This document shows, piece after piece, positions 49,146 through 60,271 of a stretch of DNA of 64,000 nucleotides. The position numbers were made by a program, and so were the translations under genes. A model generated the notes under the pieces. It was not told where the DNA came from, did not search any database, and worked only from the letters and a program-made list of their open reading frames with translations. Source of the stretch: Hericium rajendrae (Eukaryota > Basidiomycota > Agaricomycetes > Russulales > Hericiaceae); contig CM065886.1 of NCBI GenBank assembly GCA_033439255.1, positions 2,108,001 through 2,172,000 of the forward strand, read 5' to 3'. Position 1 is the stretch's first letter, and each line of letters begins with the position of its first letter.

Positions 49146-50382
49146 ATGGAGACGTCCCCCGACGCCCTGAATCCCGCCGCGAGCGATGCGCGCCGCGGCT
49201 CGCCCGCCGTCCGCGCGGCGAAGGACATCGCCTTCGGCAGCGTGCGTTCCCCTCCCCGTCTGCTATCCTGCAAAGCTGATGGATGCGTGTTAGATCGCAG
49301 GGATGGTATCGAAGGTGCTCGAGCACCCATTTGACCTCACGAAGGTCCGCCTGCAGGCGCAGGTCCTTGACGCGCACGCGCGGTTCAAGGGCCCCATCGA
49401 CTGTCTGACGCAGACGTGGACGAAGGAGGGTATACGCGGGCTTTATCGCGTACGTTCGTCTTTGCCTTGCATATTCCATATTCAGAACCACAGCTATCGC
49501 CTGTGGACAGAGGCTCGAATGAACCCTCGTGGCTCTGCTCCCGCAGTCTGATGTTATTTTCTGACGCGTATGCTTCAGGGCCTTCCCGCACCCATAGTCG
49601 GCGCCATGGCGGAAAACGCGACGCTGTTCCTCGCCTACGGCGAGCTGCAAAACCTCGTGCGCAAGCTCTCACATACCCCAGCCTCTGAGCCGCTCCCGCT
49701 GCACCAGCTCGCCCTCGCCGCCGGCGGTGCAGGCGCCATCACCAGCTTCGTCCTGTAGGCGCACCCCCACGCGTCTTTACACCTGACTTAACACTCACTA
49801 CTCCCCAGCACGCCCATCGAGCTCATCAAATGCAAAATGCAAGTCCAGATGCTCATCACCGCCCCCATCACCTCCCCCGCCGCCGCCGCCTCCGCAGCGC
49901 TCACGCCCGCCGCCGCCGCCGCCCTCCGCACGCTCCCCGGCCCGCTCGAAATCCTCACCACCACCCTCCGCACCACCGGCCTCCGCGGCCTCTGGCTCGG
50001 CCACACCGGCACGCTCATCCGCGAGACGGGCGGCGGCGCAGCCTGGTTCACGACCAAAGAGGCCGTCGCGGCGCGCCTGCGCGGCCCACAGCGCGAGCGC
50101 CCGCTCGCGGCGTGGGAGAGCGCGCTCAGCGGCGCGTGCGCGGGCGCGATGTACAACCTCGCGCTGTTCCCTGCGGACACGGTCAAGAGCACGGTGCAGA
50201 CGGAGGCGGAGCTGCGCCCGGGCGCGCGCGCGCGCTCGTTTGCGGCCGTTGCGCGGGAGATGTGGGCGAAGGGCGGCGTGAGGGCGTTGTATGCTGGTTG
50301 TGGGATCACGATCGCGCGGTCGATACCGAGCAGCGCGGTGATTTTCTGGATATATGATGGGCTGAGTGCGCGGTTTGGGTAG
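49146..50382 (+). CDS. ORT1: mitochondrial ornithine carrier (Ort1/ARG11 type)
   Basis: Six-helix carrier of the inner mitochondrial membrane that exchanges matrix ornithine for cytosolic substrates in arginine metabolism. Four exons, 49146-49241, 49294-49449, 49579-49754 and 49809-50382, sum to 333 aa. The three SLC25 repeats each show the PX[DE]xx[KR] signature: HPFDLTKVRLQ, TPIELIKCKMQ and FPADTVKSTVQ. The contact-point region RETGGGAAWF fits the ornithine/basic amino acid subgroup. The second loop is extended by an Ala/Pro-rich stretch (SPAAAASAALTPAAAAALRT). The recycling-factor gene follows on the same strand 265 bp later. Confidence 0.9.
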
Positions 50383-50647
50383 GCGGAGGGCGGGGGACGG
50401 TGCTTGGTATTGTTACATTTCTGTGTATTTATAACTTAGAGACCATAGAGCGCAGTGTAGACGAATACTGCGTCACATAGACGTATCATAACTTGAACGT
50501 GAACTGCACACCTATATGGGTCCGAAAATCCGCAGAAAATCGGATTTCTGGCCGGGCGCGTGACGCGAAAAAGTTTGCACGCGGCGTGCAAGGCGCCTCC
50601 GACGCGTCCTATCCCCGATACCCACAACCCTCCACGTCGCGCACCCA

Positions 50648-51557
50648 ATGTCCCTCCTGCGCGCCCTCCGCCCCCTCCCGCGCCTTGCCCTCTCGCCCGC
50701 CCCCTCCCTCGCAGGCCCCAGCCGCACCCGCACCTACGCCAAATCCCACAAATCCAAGCCCAAAGACCCCGAGCCCGAGCACGCCAAGCGCGGCCCGCGC
50801 GACACCGCGGCGCTCGTCCCCGGCTCGCACTCGCACGGCGGCCTCGCGGGCGACCCCGAGTACGCGCGCGCAGAGACCAAGATGGCGCACGCGGCCGAAT
50901 GGCTCCGCCGCGCGCTCGCGCAGATGGACGCGCGCGCCGCGGGGCGCGTGACGCCCGCGCTGCTCGCGCTCGTGCGCGTCGGCGGCGCGCCGCTCGAGGC
51001 GCTCGCGACCGTCGGCGTGCGCGACGGCTCCGTGCTCGTCGTCACCGTCTTCGACCCCGATGTGAGTGCCCGTTGTTTCGCTCTCGTGGTGGAGGGGAGG
51101 GAATGGCGTGCTGATGGGCGAGGGGACGTAGAGTCTCAAGGCGGTCGAGGCGGCGCTGTGGGATGCGAAGCTGCCTGGGATCGTCCCGCAGCGCGCGGAC
51201 GAGCGCACGATCCGCATACCCATACCCAAGTGCGTGCTTTCGCCCTCGCTTCTCTCCTTGTTGACGGGGCCGCTGCAGACCGACGGTCGACGCGCGCCTC
51301 GCGATGTACGCCGCCGCGGCGCGCCAGGCCGAAGAGAGCCGCGTACAGATCCGGCGGCTACACCACGCGAGCGTGAAGAAGGGCAAGTACGAGAAGCACT
51401 CGGTCGAGCTCGAGGAGGCAAGCTTCCCTTCCCTCTGCTTTCCGAGTCGGTCCACTGATGTGCGGGCGGGACACAGTTCCAGAAGCTGCAGGACCGCTAT
51501 ATCGCCGAGATCGATGCCTCGCTGGCGAGCCTGAAGAAGAGCACCGGCGCGCGATGA
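50648..51557 (+). CDS. RRF1: mitochondrial ribosome recycling factor
   Basis: Releases mitochondrial ribosomes from mRNA after termination. Four exons, 50648-51061, 51132-51229, 51279-51417 and 51477-51557, sum to 243 aa. An Arg/Pro-rich targeting sequence starts MSLLRALRPLPRLALSPAPS. RRF blocks follow: VGVRDGSVLVVTVFDP, SLKAVEAALWDAKLPGIVPQ, TIRIPIPKPTVDARLAMYAA, and ESRVQIRRLHHASVKKGKY with KHSVELEEFQKLQDRYIAEI. The third intron (51418-51476) starts with GCAAGC and ends CAG. The frame only closes with this GC-AG junction. Confidence 0.92.
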
Positions 51558-52225
51558 TGTGCACTCGAGGCTTGGTCTGCGTGCTCTCCTGCGCTGCTCG
51601 GCCGGGTAGACGAGATGCTTAGATCTGCAAGTAGAGTACATACACCCTAATTCACCACATGTTCGACACGACAGTGCTCCGTGCTTTGGAATCAGACCGG
51701 GGTATGCCAGGAAATCTGCCAACCAACACGCAAAAACAAAACGATCAATTCGTGTATAACCTAACCTGACTCCACGAATAGTATGCGGACGAAGCGTAAA
51801 CTATACTAAGTACGTGCTCTACAAAATTAACAAAACCCACGGACGTCCCATGTGATACAAGTGCATACCAAAGCGATCATACCATAATATGGAGAGTGTA
51901 CGTACTATGGAGAGTATACGTACTATGAAGTGCAATACCGGTACGGAGAAGACAAAACAAGGTACTTGCGAACAAAATAAGGATAACGGTGTGAATTTAA
52001 AAGGAGGGTGGGGTACAGTATGTACGACACTTTGTTGAGAAAGTCGGTGACGGAGGGGCGATAAAGTAGGCATTCACAAGAAGGAGTGTGTACAAGCTCG
52101 CGACGCGAGTCAAGAAAGACGGACTGGGAAGCCCCGTCACGAAAGAAAGAAAAAAGAAACCATATGAGCTTAGGTGCATAGCCTTGATACATAGTTGACG
52201 TGTTCTTCTAGGGGCGGACGCCTGC
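51558..52225. other. convergent intergenic region, no gene seen
   Basis: AT-rich spacer between the 3' ends of the recycling-factor gene and the SNF2 gene. No supported coding frame. Confidence 0.5.
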
Positions 52226-55200
52226 TCACAGCACACGACCGCGGTGGTCCAAACCGAACACTGCACAGTATCCTCAGCGCCAGGTACCCATAAATCAGCA
52301 ACGTGGACATACAGTTCGCAAGCTCCTTCACGCTCAAGCGGCCAATCTTCTTCCCGGTCCCTTCGCCAAGCGCACCGTCCGCAAGGTTTTTCTGCAATAA
52401 AGCACTCAGCAAGACGACCATTTAGCCTGCGCGAACCAAGCATACCTTGCGCTCCTGCATTCCAAGCACACGGTCCTCGACCGTGTTCGCGATGACCAGC
52501 CTATGGACCTGGACATGGCGATTCTGCCCCAGCCGGTGGACGCGATCGAACGCCTGGTTCTCGATGGCTTCGCTCCACGCGAGATCGAGGGAGATGACGC
52601 CTGCGCTGGGTCAGTCGAAAGTAGGCGCGCGATAGATTAGGACTCACGGTTGGCGCGGACGAGGTTCAGGCCGACGCCGCCGCACTTCAGCGACATCAGC
52701 ATAACGGGCGCGCTCTCCTTGGACATGAAAACGCGCACGGCCTTGTCGCGATTGTTGCGGTCCATGTCGCCCTGATACCTGCACAATCGGATGTGAGCTC
52801 ACTGGAAGACATAAGAATGGATTGTCCTTACTTGACGTGTGCGACGGCATTCTCGACCATATAGTCGGACACCAGTTTCAAGCACTGCGTCCATTGGGAA
52901 ATGACGAGCGTCTTCTCGTCCGGATGGTCCTTCGCCCATTGCAGGATGAGGTCCATCATATGCTGCAGTCCCGTAAGTAAATATCGACTTCAGCCACAAC
53001 ACACCCAACACGCACCTTCATCTTCGTCGACGGCAGGAACTTGGACATCAGCTGCATCTTGCCCTTGCCCTTGACGTCCTGCAGCACCGGCTCTTGCTTC
53101 TTCGGCCGCCGCCCGAACACGACTTCCTCATCATCCGAATCGAGTATGATTGCACGGTTCCTTGGCGCGCGCTTTCGCAGCTTGCGCCGGTACCCGTTCT
53201 CCTCTTCTTCGTCTTCGTCGTCCGGCGCAATGAAGTCGCTCAGGTCGTCATCGAGTTCCTCGTGCTCCGAATCGTCCTCGGAGTCGATGTAAGTCTTGCT
53301 CTTGCGGCGCGTGCGCTTGGGCTTCGCTTTCGCCTTGCCCTTGAAGTCAGAGATGGCTTCGTCATCGAGCATCTCGATATCAGAGTCTCGGTCCTCCTTG
53401 ATTTGCTGTACGGGGTGCACAGCGTTGCTAGCGGCTTCCAGGTCTTCGTCCGTCGGCTCAAATGCCGCACGGGTAAAGAGCCTGTCGCCGGAGATGGCAG
53501 ACCGGCAAGTAGGGCCTGGAACCAAGTCAGTAAACCAAACTACTACGTCAAGAGAAATGGGGACTAACATGGACGTTCGTGCGCCTTGTACTTGTGTTGG
53601 TCGTTCGCATCTTCGACATGAGGCAGATGAAGCACGTTCACTGAAATGACAGGTCAGAAGAGCAGAAATCTCAGCACGAAAAACTGGTACATACGGATAC
53701 ACTCCTTGCAGAATATATGCGTGCACGGGGTGACAACTGCATCCGTATAAGTGTCGAAGCAAATTGGGCACTCGTCAGGCTCGACAGTCGCATCCTTCGA
53801 CTACAAACTTTATCAATTCGCTGCGAATAATTCTGCAAACATCTACGCACCTCTTTCTCAGCCTCCATCCGCTGCAACGCAGCCTCGCGCAGCTTATACT
53901 TCATCCGAGCGACAAATTCGTCCGAGATGAGCTCTCTGGCGCGAGCGAGCTCCGCGCGGGCTGCAGGGGCCGCGCCTTCATCTGACTCGTCGACCGGGAC
54001 GATGAAAGCATTCGCGCTGTCGGATTCCTGGATCAGGCAGGGGTGGTCGCAGATCTGGCGGAGACGGAGCAAGAGAACGAGAACTTGGTGGTAGTTCCTA
54101 TGCCGACAGTCAGACGGGGTCACAAAGGCAAGTAAAGGAAGCATACTTCAACACGGTCCCAGCACGCAAGAAGCGATTGAAGATGGCTTGAGACTGGGCT
54201 TCGACCTGAGACGTCATGTTAGCCTTCGTTTATAGGTATACAAACGAGCCACGAACCATGGAATAAATCTCTCTCTCCTCCGCAGTGAACTCGAGCCTGA
54301 CCAGCTCCACGCTCTTGGGTGGCAGCTCGACCAGCCGCTTGCCATCAAGCATGGAGTCCTTCTTACGACGCAAAAGCACAGCGGCAAAAATAGCCTGCAG
54401 GCGACTACTGGCCAATTTCGCTGGATTGCACAGGCAATTTCAGATCATTGTGGAGCGAAGATCATGCAATCGACGTACGATTTTTCTTCTCGTGACAGCC
54501 GATGTGTTTGTGGAATTCATCCCAGTCGTACCAGGGCCTGATTTTCAGGAAGCGTAATTGGGCATAGGCATCGGTCAGACTGTTGATGATGGGCGTGCTA
54601 CAGTTCGCAGGGTTCAGACATTTACTTCGACGAAGCAAAGAAGAGATCTACCCCGTAAGAGTCCAGCGATAGGTCGCCTCGAGCATCGTCACTGCGCGCG
54701 AGACGCGCGTCTTCTTGTTCCGGATGTTCTGTCCCTCGTCCAGAATGACGCGGTACCACTTCGTCTGCATCAACAGACCGACTGCAAAAGCTCCATGAAA
54801 AAAGCCGACAACATGTCAAGGAACCACTCACGCTTCTTCTCCCTTGTCCTCTTCTTGCGAGCCCCGGCATTCTCGTCATCCGAATCGTCCACAACGAACC
54901 CGTCGATTCCTTTCTTCTTCTTTCCTTTCCCAGCCTTCTTCGCCTTCTCGGCCTTCTTCTGCTTCCGCTCCTCCTCTTCGGGGTCCGGCCACTCGTGCGC
55001 GAGTGTCTGTACTCATATTAGCACCCAACCATCCAAACCAGAATAGCGTGAAACGCACATGGAAGCTCGTCAACACAACATCAAACTCCAACAGATCATT
55101 CATCTTCCTGATCTTGTTCGACCCGTGGTAGATGTAACACTTCATTCCGCAGTCGGTCTTCATTTCGATCTCCATCTGCCACTGATCCAGCAGCGCAACA

Positions 55201-56783
55201 GGCGCGACAATCAGGGTTGTCTTGACGCGCGGATCGCTGGACCTGTTGGACACCATAGTCGCGAGCCTTCAAAAAAAAATCAGGGTTTTCAGGAAAAGAT
55301 GACATGGAATGCAATGACGTACGTCTGAACCGTCTTTCCAAGGCCCATCTCGTCGCCCAAGCATCCGCCCTTGCTGTAACTCTTCTCGTGCTCGAGCATC
55401 CACGCAACGCCGATGACCTGGTGCGGCATAAGCGCGATCTGCATACCCGGGATGGGCGCATACAGGCCGGGGAGCTGCAGCTTCTCCAGGGCTTTCGCGA
55501 CGTTCGCATTGCCGTCGAACTGCTCCGCATTACCGGCTTCGACGAGGAATTTGTCAATGCTGCGCGACGAAGTACATCAGATCCCGCACAACAGGAAGAG
55601 AAGAGAAGACGGCGTACTCGTCTGCCTTGGCAGTGGGGCCCTGGAACATGTCCCGGCCGCGCCCGTAGAAGTTGCCTTGCTCGTCGTACCGCTCGTCTTC
55701 GTCGGCGGGAGGAAGCACGCCGTTGACATAGTTCTCCATCTCGACGTCCGAGTCCGCCGGGTCATTATATTGGGCGACCTTCGACGCGACGATCTCCTGC
55801 TTCGGCGGCTCTTGCTTGGGCGGGTTCTCCTGCTTCGGAGAGATCTTCGGCTTGGGAGGATCGAATGCCGAGTGACGGTAGGCAGAGGCAACGACGGCTT
55901 CCGCACCCGTACCGACCATTTTCACGTCGGGATCCAGCTTGAACTTGAACATGAGGCCAGGAGGCACGGGCGTGTTCGGCTGCTGAGCAGGCGGCAATCG
56001 AGTATTCGAGCTCGATGCGATGGGAGCCTGCGGAACGTGCGGCTCGACCCATTCCAGCTTCGTCGCCCGTGGCTCCTTCTTCACAGGGTTGAACCCCGGG
56101 TTCTGCGCCGCGAGGTCCCTGAATGACGGGCCGCGAGTGACATGCAACGTAGACGGCAGTCGTGCATTGAGCTCTGCCTTCTGCCTTTCGAGACGCGCAA
56201 CTTCCTGTTGCAGGTTCTTGACGTGGGTCTTGTCAGCTTTCGTCTGAGTGGACTTGCGCCGGTAGCGTGCGAGCCGGACTTCCAGACCCACGATGGACTT
56301 CTGGATCTCGGACAGCTGCTCGCGGATGTCGTCAACGTTCTGCTGAGGCTTTTGGGATGCATCGGAGAGCTGCTGGTTGGAGCCTATGAAGGAGTTGCTC
56401 TGTGACAGAGGTTTCTTCGAGAAGGACGATTCTTTCTTCAGCTTTTTGACGACGGGTTGCTCCTCGTCGTCGGATATCTCTATCACGTCCGGGTCGGGCT
56501 TGATCTTGGGAGTCGAGGAGCCCGAAGTGAAGCCGCGCTTACGCGGGACCGAAGACATAAGGACTTCGGGCATGGCGCGAGAGCGAGATGAAGAGGCCCT
56601 CGAGCCTGAAGATGACTGCGAGGCAGAGAGTAGTTTGGTGGTAGGTTCGGTTTTGATGCTCCGTTTAACAGAGCTGGAAGGTGTAGACGTAGACGTGTCC
56701 CTGCCGCCCAACGGTGCTTTATACTTAAGGCTGGGTCGTGTGGCGGAAGTGGACTCCTTGTTGCAAACGGCCGTCAGCGTCAT
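52226..56783 (-). CDS. SNF2-family translocase with RING domain (Uls1/Rad5-like)
   Basis: ATP-driven DNA translocase with a RING finger between its two helicase lobes, as in Rad5, Rad16 and Uls1. The Lys/Ser-rich N-terminus holds a SUMO-interaction-like core, DPDVIEISDDEEQP (about 56490), and a coiled coil (DDIREQLSEIQKSIVGLEVR). Lobe 1: GDEMGLGKTVQT P-loop (about 55340), TTLIVAPVALLDQW, and motif II RVILDEGQNIRNKKT. RING: CPICFDTYTDAVVTPCTHIF, then CKEC and CPTC. After a long acidic Lys-rich insert, lobe 2 has EKTLVISQWTQCL, LMSLKCGGVGLNL and the final motif FDRVHRLGQNRHVQVHRL. The last exon ends LFGLDHRGRVL. No HIRAN domain was seen, favouring a Uls1-type assignment. More than ten introns. 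The start at 56783 is the most likely ATG, though the frame is open further upstream. Confidence 0.9.
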
Positions 56784-56787
56784 GTGG

Positions 56788-57408
56788 TCAGAAAAGGAAC
56801 AAAGCACGAACAATAATCTCGACTTCATTGTCTGGCCAACTTGCGGCATGCGACGGGTTATCCATGATATGTTCCTGGGTGACACAAGCAGGCCTAAGCA
56901 AAGAGGCGCGTCTCTATGACAAAGGGCAAAGCGGCACTTACCCGATACGCTTTCAGGGAGCCAAAGCCTTCCTTGAGCCCTCCGTCATCTGCTGTGGCGC
57001 GGGGCCCAAGCGAGATACGGCGGCGGGCGCACCCCTTCTCGAGACACGTTACCGTCCCGACTGCCATGATTAGTTTTAGCACCGACGATCACTCAAAGCG
57101 GGTTATGTCTATAGTACTACTCACGGCCTTTTCCCGGTAGGTCTGGCTTCACGATAAACTGGACCAAAGCGGTCAGTACGGCATGTATGCGCATGTGGCA
57201 ACAAGTACTTACGTTGATATCGTCAGGATACAGCCTGATATGCGTTTCTAATTCTCGTATATACCATTTGGGCACGATGCGATCCTGTTGTAGAGGGCGT
57301 CAAGAGTCTGCGCAGCCTCTGGCCAGTTGTCAAGATGACACTTACGGATATGTGGGGCAAGTCTAAGTGCTTCTTCGCCAACGCGAGAAGCTCTTTCTCG
57401 CCTAGCAT
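56788..57408 (-). CDS. small hypothetical protein with possible CCHH zinc site, 124 aa
   Basis: Five exons, 57408-57346, 57284-57213, 57158-57125, 57060-56942 and 56874-56788, sum exactly to 124 aa. The start is MLGEKELLALAKKHLDLPHI. The middle reads IVPKWYIRELETHIRLYPDD. The C-terminal half has TCLEKGC and, about 36 residues later, EHIMDNPSH, which together could bind zinc (C-x4-C-x~34-H-x6-H). It ends VEIIVRALFLF. No named family is recognised. Its stop codon is only 4 nt before the SNF2 start codon on the same strand, and its last exon overlaps the open 5' extension of the SNF2 frame. Confidence 0.65.
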
Positions 57409-59010
57409 AGTATAAGTAATAGCAAGCAAGCAAACAGCCTAAGACAGAAAGAGGATGAAAGAGCGGGAGGGTGTTGGTGTGTTCCAACGACGACTCGACG
57501 CGACCTCGAGAGCGCGTTGTTTGGTCCTGTTGTCCGGTTCCCGACGCGTTTTCCGAGATCCAAATTGGATTCCAATGGATTCCAAATTGAGTGTGATCCG
57601 CTCGACGAAGCGCGCTGATTGGCCGGCGTGGTGATACACGGGACCACGTGACGGGCGCGTTTACCGATGCGTCGGTGTCGTCGGGCGGCGAGCATCTCGG
57701 ACTCGGACGAGACGACCTTCACTAGTACCGCGTCGGTAACAGGTTAACTCGAGCATACGTGTATCCTCTGAAAGCAGCGTACGCCGTGAAAGGAATACTT
57801 CGGGCAGACACTCACCGGATTGACAAAGTCACCACCTAAAGTACTGCCAACATCATTCACAGACTTCTACAGCGCTGACCATTCTTCCTACAAGGACCAT
57901 CCAACCATCGTTGTTCACCCAAGGGGCTCAACGTGAACTTTGCTGCTGCGTGTCAGCTCTAGCGTTGGTGCCGAGACCATGGACGCTCACCGTGGCTAAT
58001 CACCATGCAGTAGCAAGGTCCTATGGTGCTCTCATTGACCCAAGCCTCCATCCACGAGTTCTGCACGATGATCATCGTCAGAATCAAGAGCCATCTCTTC
58101 AACAGCCCTCAGCGCATGCCCTTCCATATGAATACGTAAGTTAAAACTTTTCTGCCATCATCATGAGGTCCCTTGTACTCTTTGCAGAACTTCTGCGACT
58201 GATTTAATCATCAGGATTGCGCCCTGGGACCCGGATTTCCTATGGTGGACACGACGTTTTGTCAGGACCGGTGGTGTTCCGCCGTGATCTGTTCCCAGGC
58301 TTCAGCTTCTTTCCTCACATCATTGACTGATGTCTGTATCAACTCCTTGCTGAAGACATAGAACATGTCCACCTGCGCTTGCTGCACTAGAGACTTTTTG
58401 CAACGGGTTGAACTCGGACTTGGAATCGACTGGTGGAGCGCCAAGTCGAACTGATCTCCCGACGCTCGACTGGGATCTTTGAATTGGAGCGGTGCCGGTC
58501 CTTGACATAATCGGCTTGCCAGTCAATCTACCTGCAATGCGTACCCTCCCCCGCGCTGTTGGCGGTGCGAGTGAAATGTGAGCCTGCGGGACGTTCCCTC
58601 AAGACGATGTCTGAGAGTTCTGACGAGCTTCGTGGAGGAGCTTGAAGATTGGCAGTGGCCAGTGAAACTTCTTGCAGCTCACAGCGGGATCTTGGATACT
58701 AGCTCCGAGCTCGAGCCGTGCTAGGGTTTGACTGTGGAGCGGTTGGGTTCGCGGTGGCTGTCAGTTGGAATGGGTTGCAAAAACTCTCTACTACACCCCA
58801 CGTCTATGCCCCCAGCTTTTTTGCAAAAATATCTTTGAAGTCACAACCGGCTTCTATCGAGAAGAAACGCTAAAGGCAGGGACCGGAAAGTCCGCGACAA
58901 ATCGATACACCAAAGGAAAACCAAAAGACAAGACACCGATAACGTAGATAACAGACCGAACAACGCGAGATTAAGTACGGGCGATTAGTATTGAACCGCA
59001 CATAAATAGT
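57409..59010. other. intergenic region with uncertain fragments
   Basis: The first 300 bp should hold the promoter of the 124-aa gene. Around 58262-58444 (minus strand) a short frame reads VDMFYVFSKELIQTSVNDVR and continues EAEAWEQIT, which looks protein-like, but no start, introns or family can be supported. Nothing else convincing was found. Confidence 0.4.
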
Positions 59011-59610
59011 CTACACGACGCCCTCCGGCGCATCGTCCATGCCCACCATCTTCTCAAGCGTCGCCCCGACCCCACCCATCACACCTTCTTCTCTCGCCTG
59101 CGCTCCCACCAACCGATCCATAACCTGGCTCCCCCCGGTCTTTCGCGCCTCACTCGCTATGGACGCCAACGACGCCGGCGGCACATGCTCCCTCACCGCG
59201 CCCGCAATCGCGCTCGCCAGCTCCGGCGCCGGCACGCCCAGCGCCTGCGCGAGCTCCTCAATCCTGCTCTCCACGCTCACCTTCCCCCGCCCCTCGCTCG
59301 ACCTCCCGCCCCCGGTGAGACCGAGACCGAGCCACCCGAGCCCGGACGGCGCGGGCACGGTCCCGCGCACGAGCCCGACCGCGACGCTCGCCGCGCGGTA
59401 TGCATACCACATGGCGAGCGTGCCCACGACGAACATGAGCGCGTAGAAGAAGCTCGCGAGGTGCGTGTGCGCGAGCGGTGGTGACACCGCGCGCATGCCG
59501 TGCGTTTTCTTGCGCGGCGGGAGGTCCGCTTTGGCCACGGGTGTCGGGGAGGCTGCAGGCGAGGGCGACGCGGTCGCTTCCTCGCGGGCGCGGCGGCGCG
59601 TGGTGACCAT
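59011..59610 (-). CDS. hypothetical single-pass membrane protein, 199 aa
   Basis: Single-exon frame of 199 aa starting MVTTRRRAREEATASPSPAA. The N-terminal 45 residues are basic and Pro/Ala-rich. A transmembrane segment, FFYALMFVVGTLAMWYAYRA, follows at residues 53-72. The C-terminal part has helical ESRIEELAQALGVPAPELAS and AIAGAVREHVPPASL segments and ends DDAPEGVV. This looks like an N-in/C-out or tail-type membrane protein. The family is not recognised. The high GC content and codon pattern match its housekeeping neighbours. Confidence 0.65.
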   Translation of the reverse strand: MVTTRRRAREEATASPSPAASPTPVAKADLPPRKKTHGMRAVSPPLAHTHLASFFYALMFVVGTLAMWYAYRAASVAVGLVRGTVPAPSGLGWLGLGLTGGGRSSEGRGKVSVESRIEELAQALGVPAPELASAIAGAVREHVPPASLASIASEARKTGGSQVMDRLVGAQAREEGVMGGVGATLEKMVGMDDAPEGVV

Positions 59611-60076
59611 TGTATTGAACTTAATGTAGATTGGTGTGAGGGAAGTGTGATCGAGGTGTATGGGTTAAATTTTGAAGTAGAATCTGGTGTTCGAGGTAAG
59701 CATGCGGAGGACCGCATGAATTCTATAAGCGTGAACAGTGGACTTACTAGCCAAGTTAAAACCGAGGAACTACACGAATTTACAATGATACACGATTGGT
59801 TTGCGATGAAGGTGGAAGTAAGAAAGCGTTACAAAGCAAGGCAGAGATGAGTTGGAGGTGCCGGGAGGCCTCGAGGGGCTTCAACCAAGGGGTGTGACGT
59901 CATGAACCAAACCGTGCCTACGGGCGCCTAAAAGGCCCTACATGCTCATAGGCGCGCATGAACTCGAGCTCGGCGGCGCCAATTCGCGCCCTTGCATCCA
60001 CAGAACGAACAGTGTTCCCCTCCTTAATTCGTGTTTGAAACCAGTTCTATCCTCGGGCTGCGAACGTCAGTAAGTC
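59611..60076. other. intergenic region, no gene seen
   Basis: Promoter side of the membrane-protein gene and of the small plus-strand frame at 60077. A C/T-rich stretch lies near 60010-60060. Confidence 0.45.
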
Positions 60077-60271
60077 ATGCCCTCAGAACACGCCGACGCG
60101 TCCTTCCTCGTGCCCGCATCTCTACGCACCAAGATCAACCGCGCGTTCGATAATGCCGTCTCGGACTCCAGCTTCTCTGGCCTCCCTCGTACCAAGGCTA
60201 CGCAACGCGCAGCCCCAACGGGCTGGTTTGTACTCCCTGAAGACGAAGAGCCCTCGCCGGGTGGATTTTGA
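60077..60271 (+). CDS. short hypothetical frame, possibly a truncated gene (64 aa)
   Basis: Starts MPSEHADASFLVPASLRTKI and ends EDEEPSPGGF at the exact point where prolyl-tRNA synthetase-like sequence begins. The residues look like a natural N-terminus. The stop codon TGA overlaps the TTGAAG that reads LK of the synthetase fragment in another frame. This suggests that a host gene was cut off by arrival of the synthetase fragment, or that the two were joined by a rearrangement. It could still encode a 64-aa protein. Confidence 0.4.
   Translation: MPSEHADASFLVPASLRTKINRAFDNAVSDSSFSGLPRTKATQRAAPTGWFVLPEDEEPSPGGF

Noticed and set aside
57402-57722. 106-codon minus-strand frame upstream of the 124-aa gene
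   Set aside because: It ends just inside the start of the spliced gene, has random composition, and lies where the promoter is expected.
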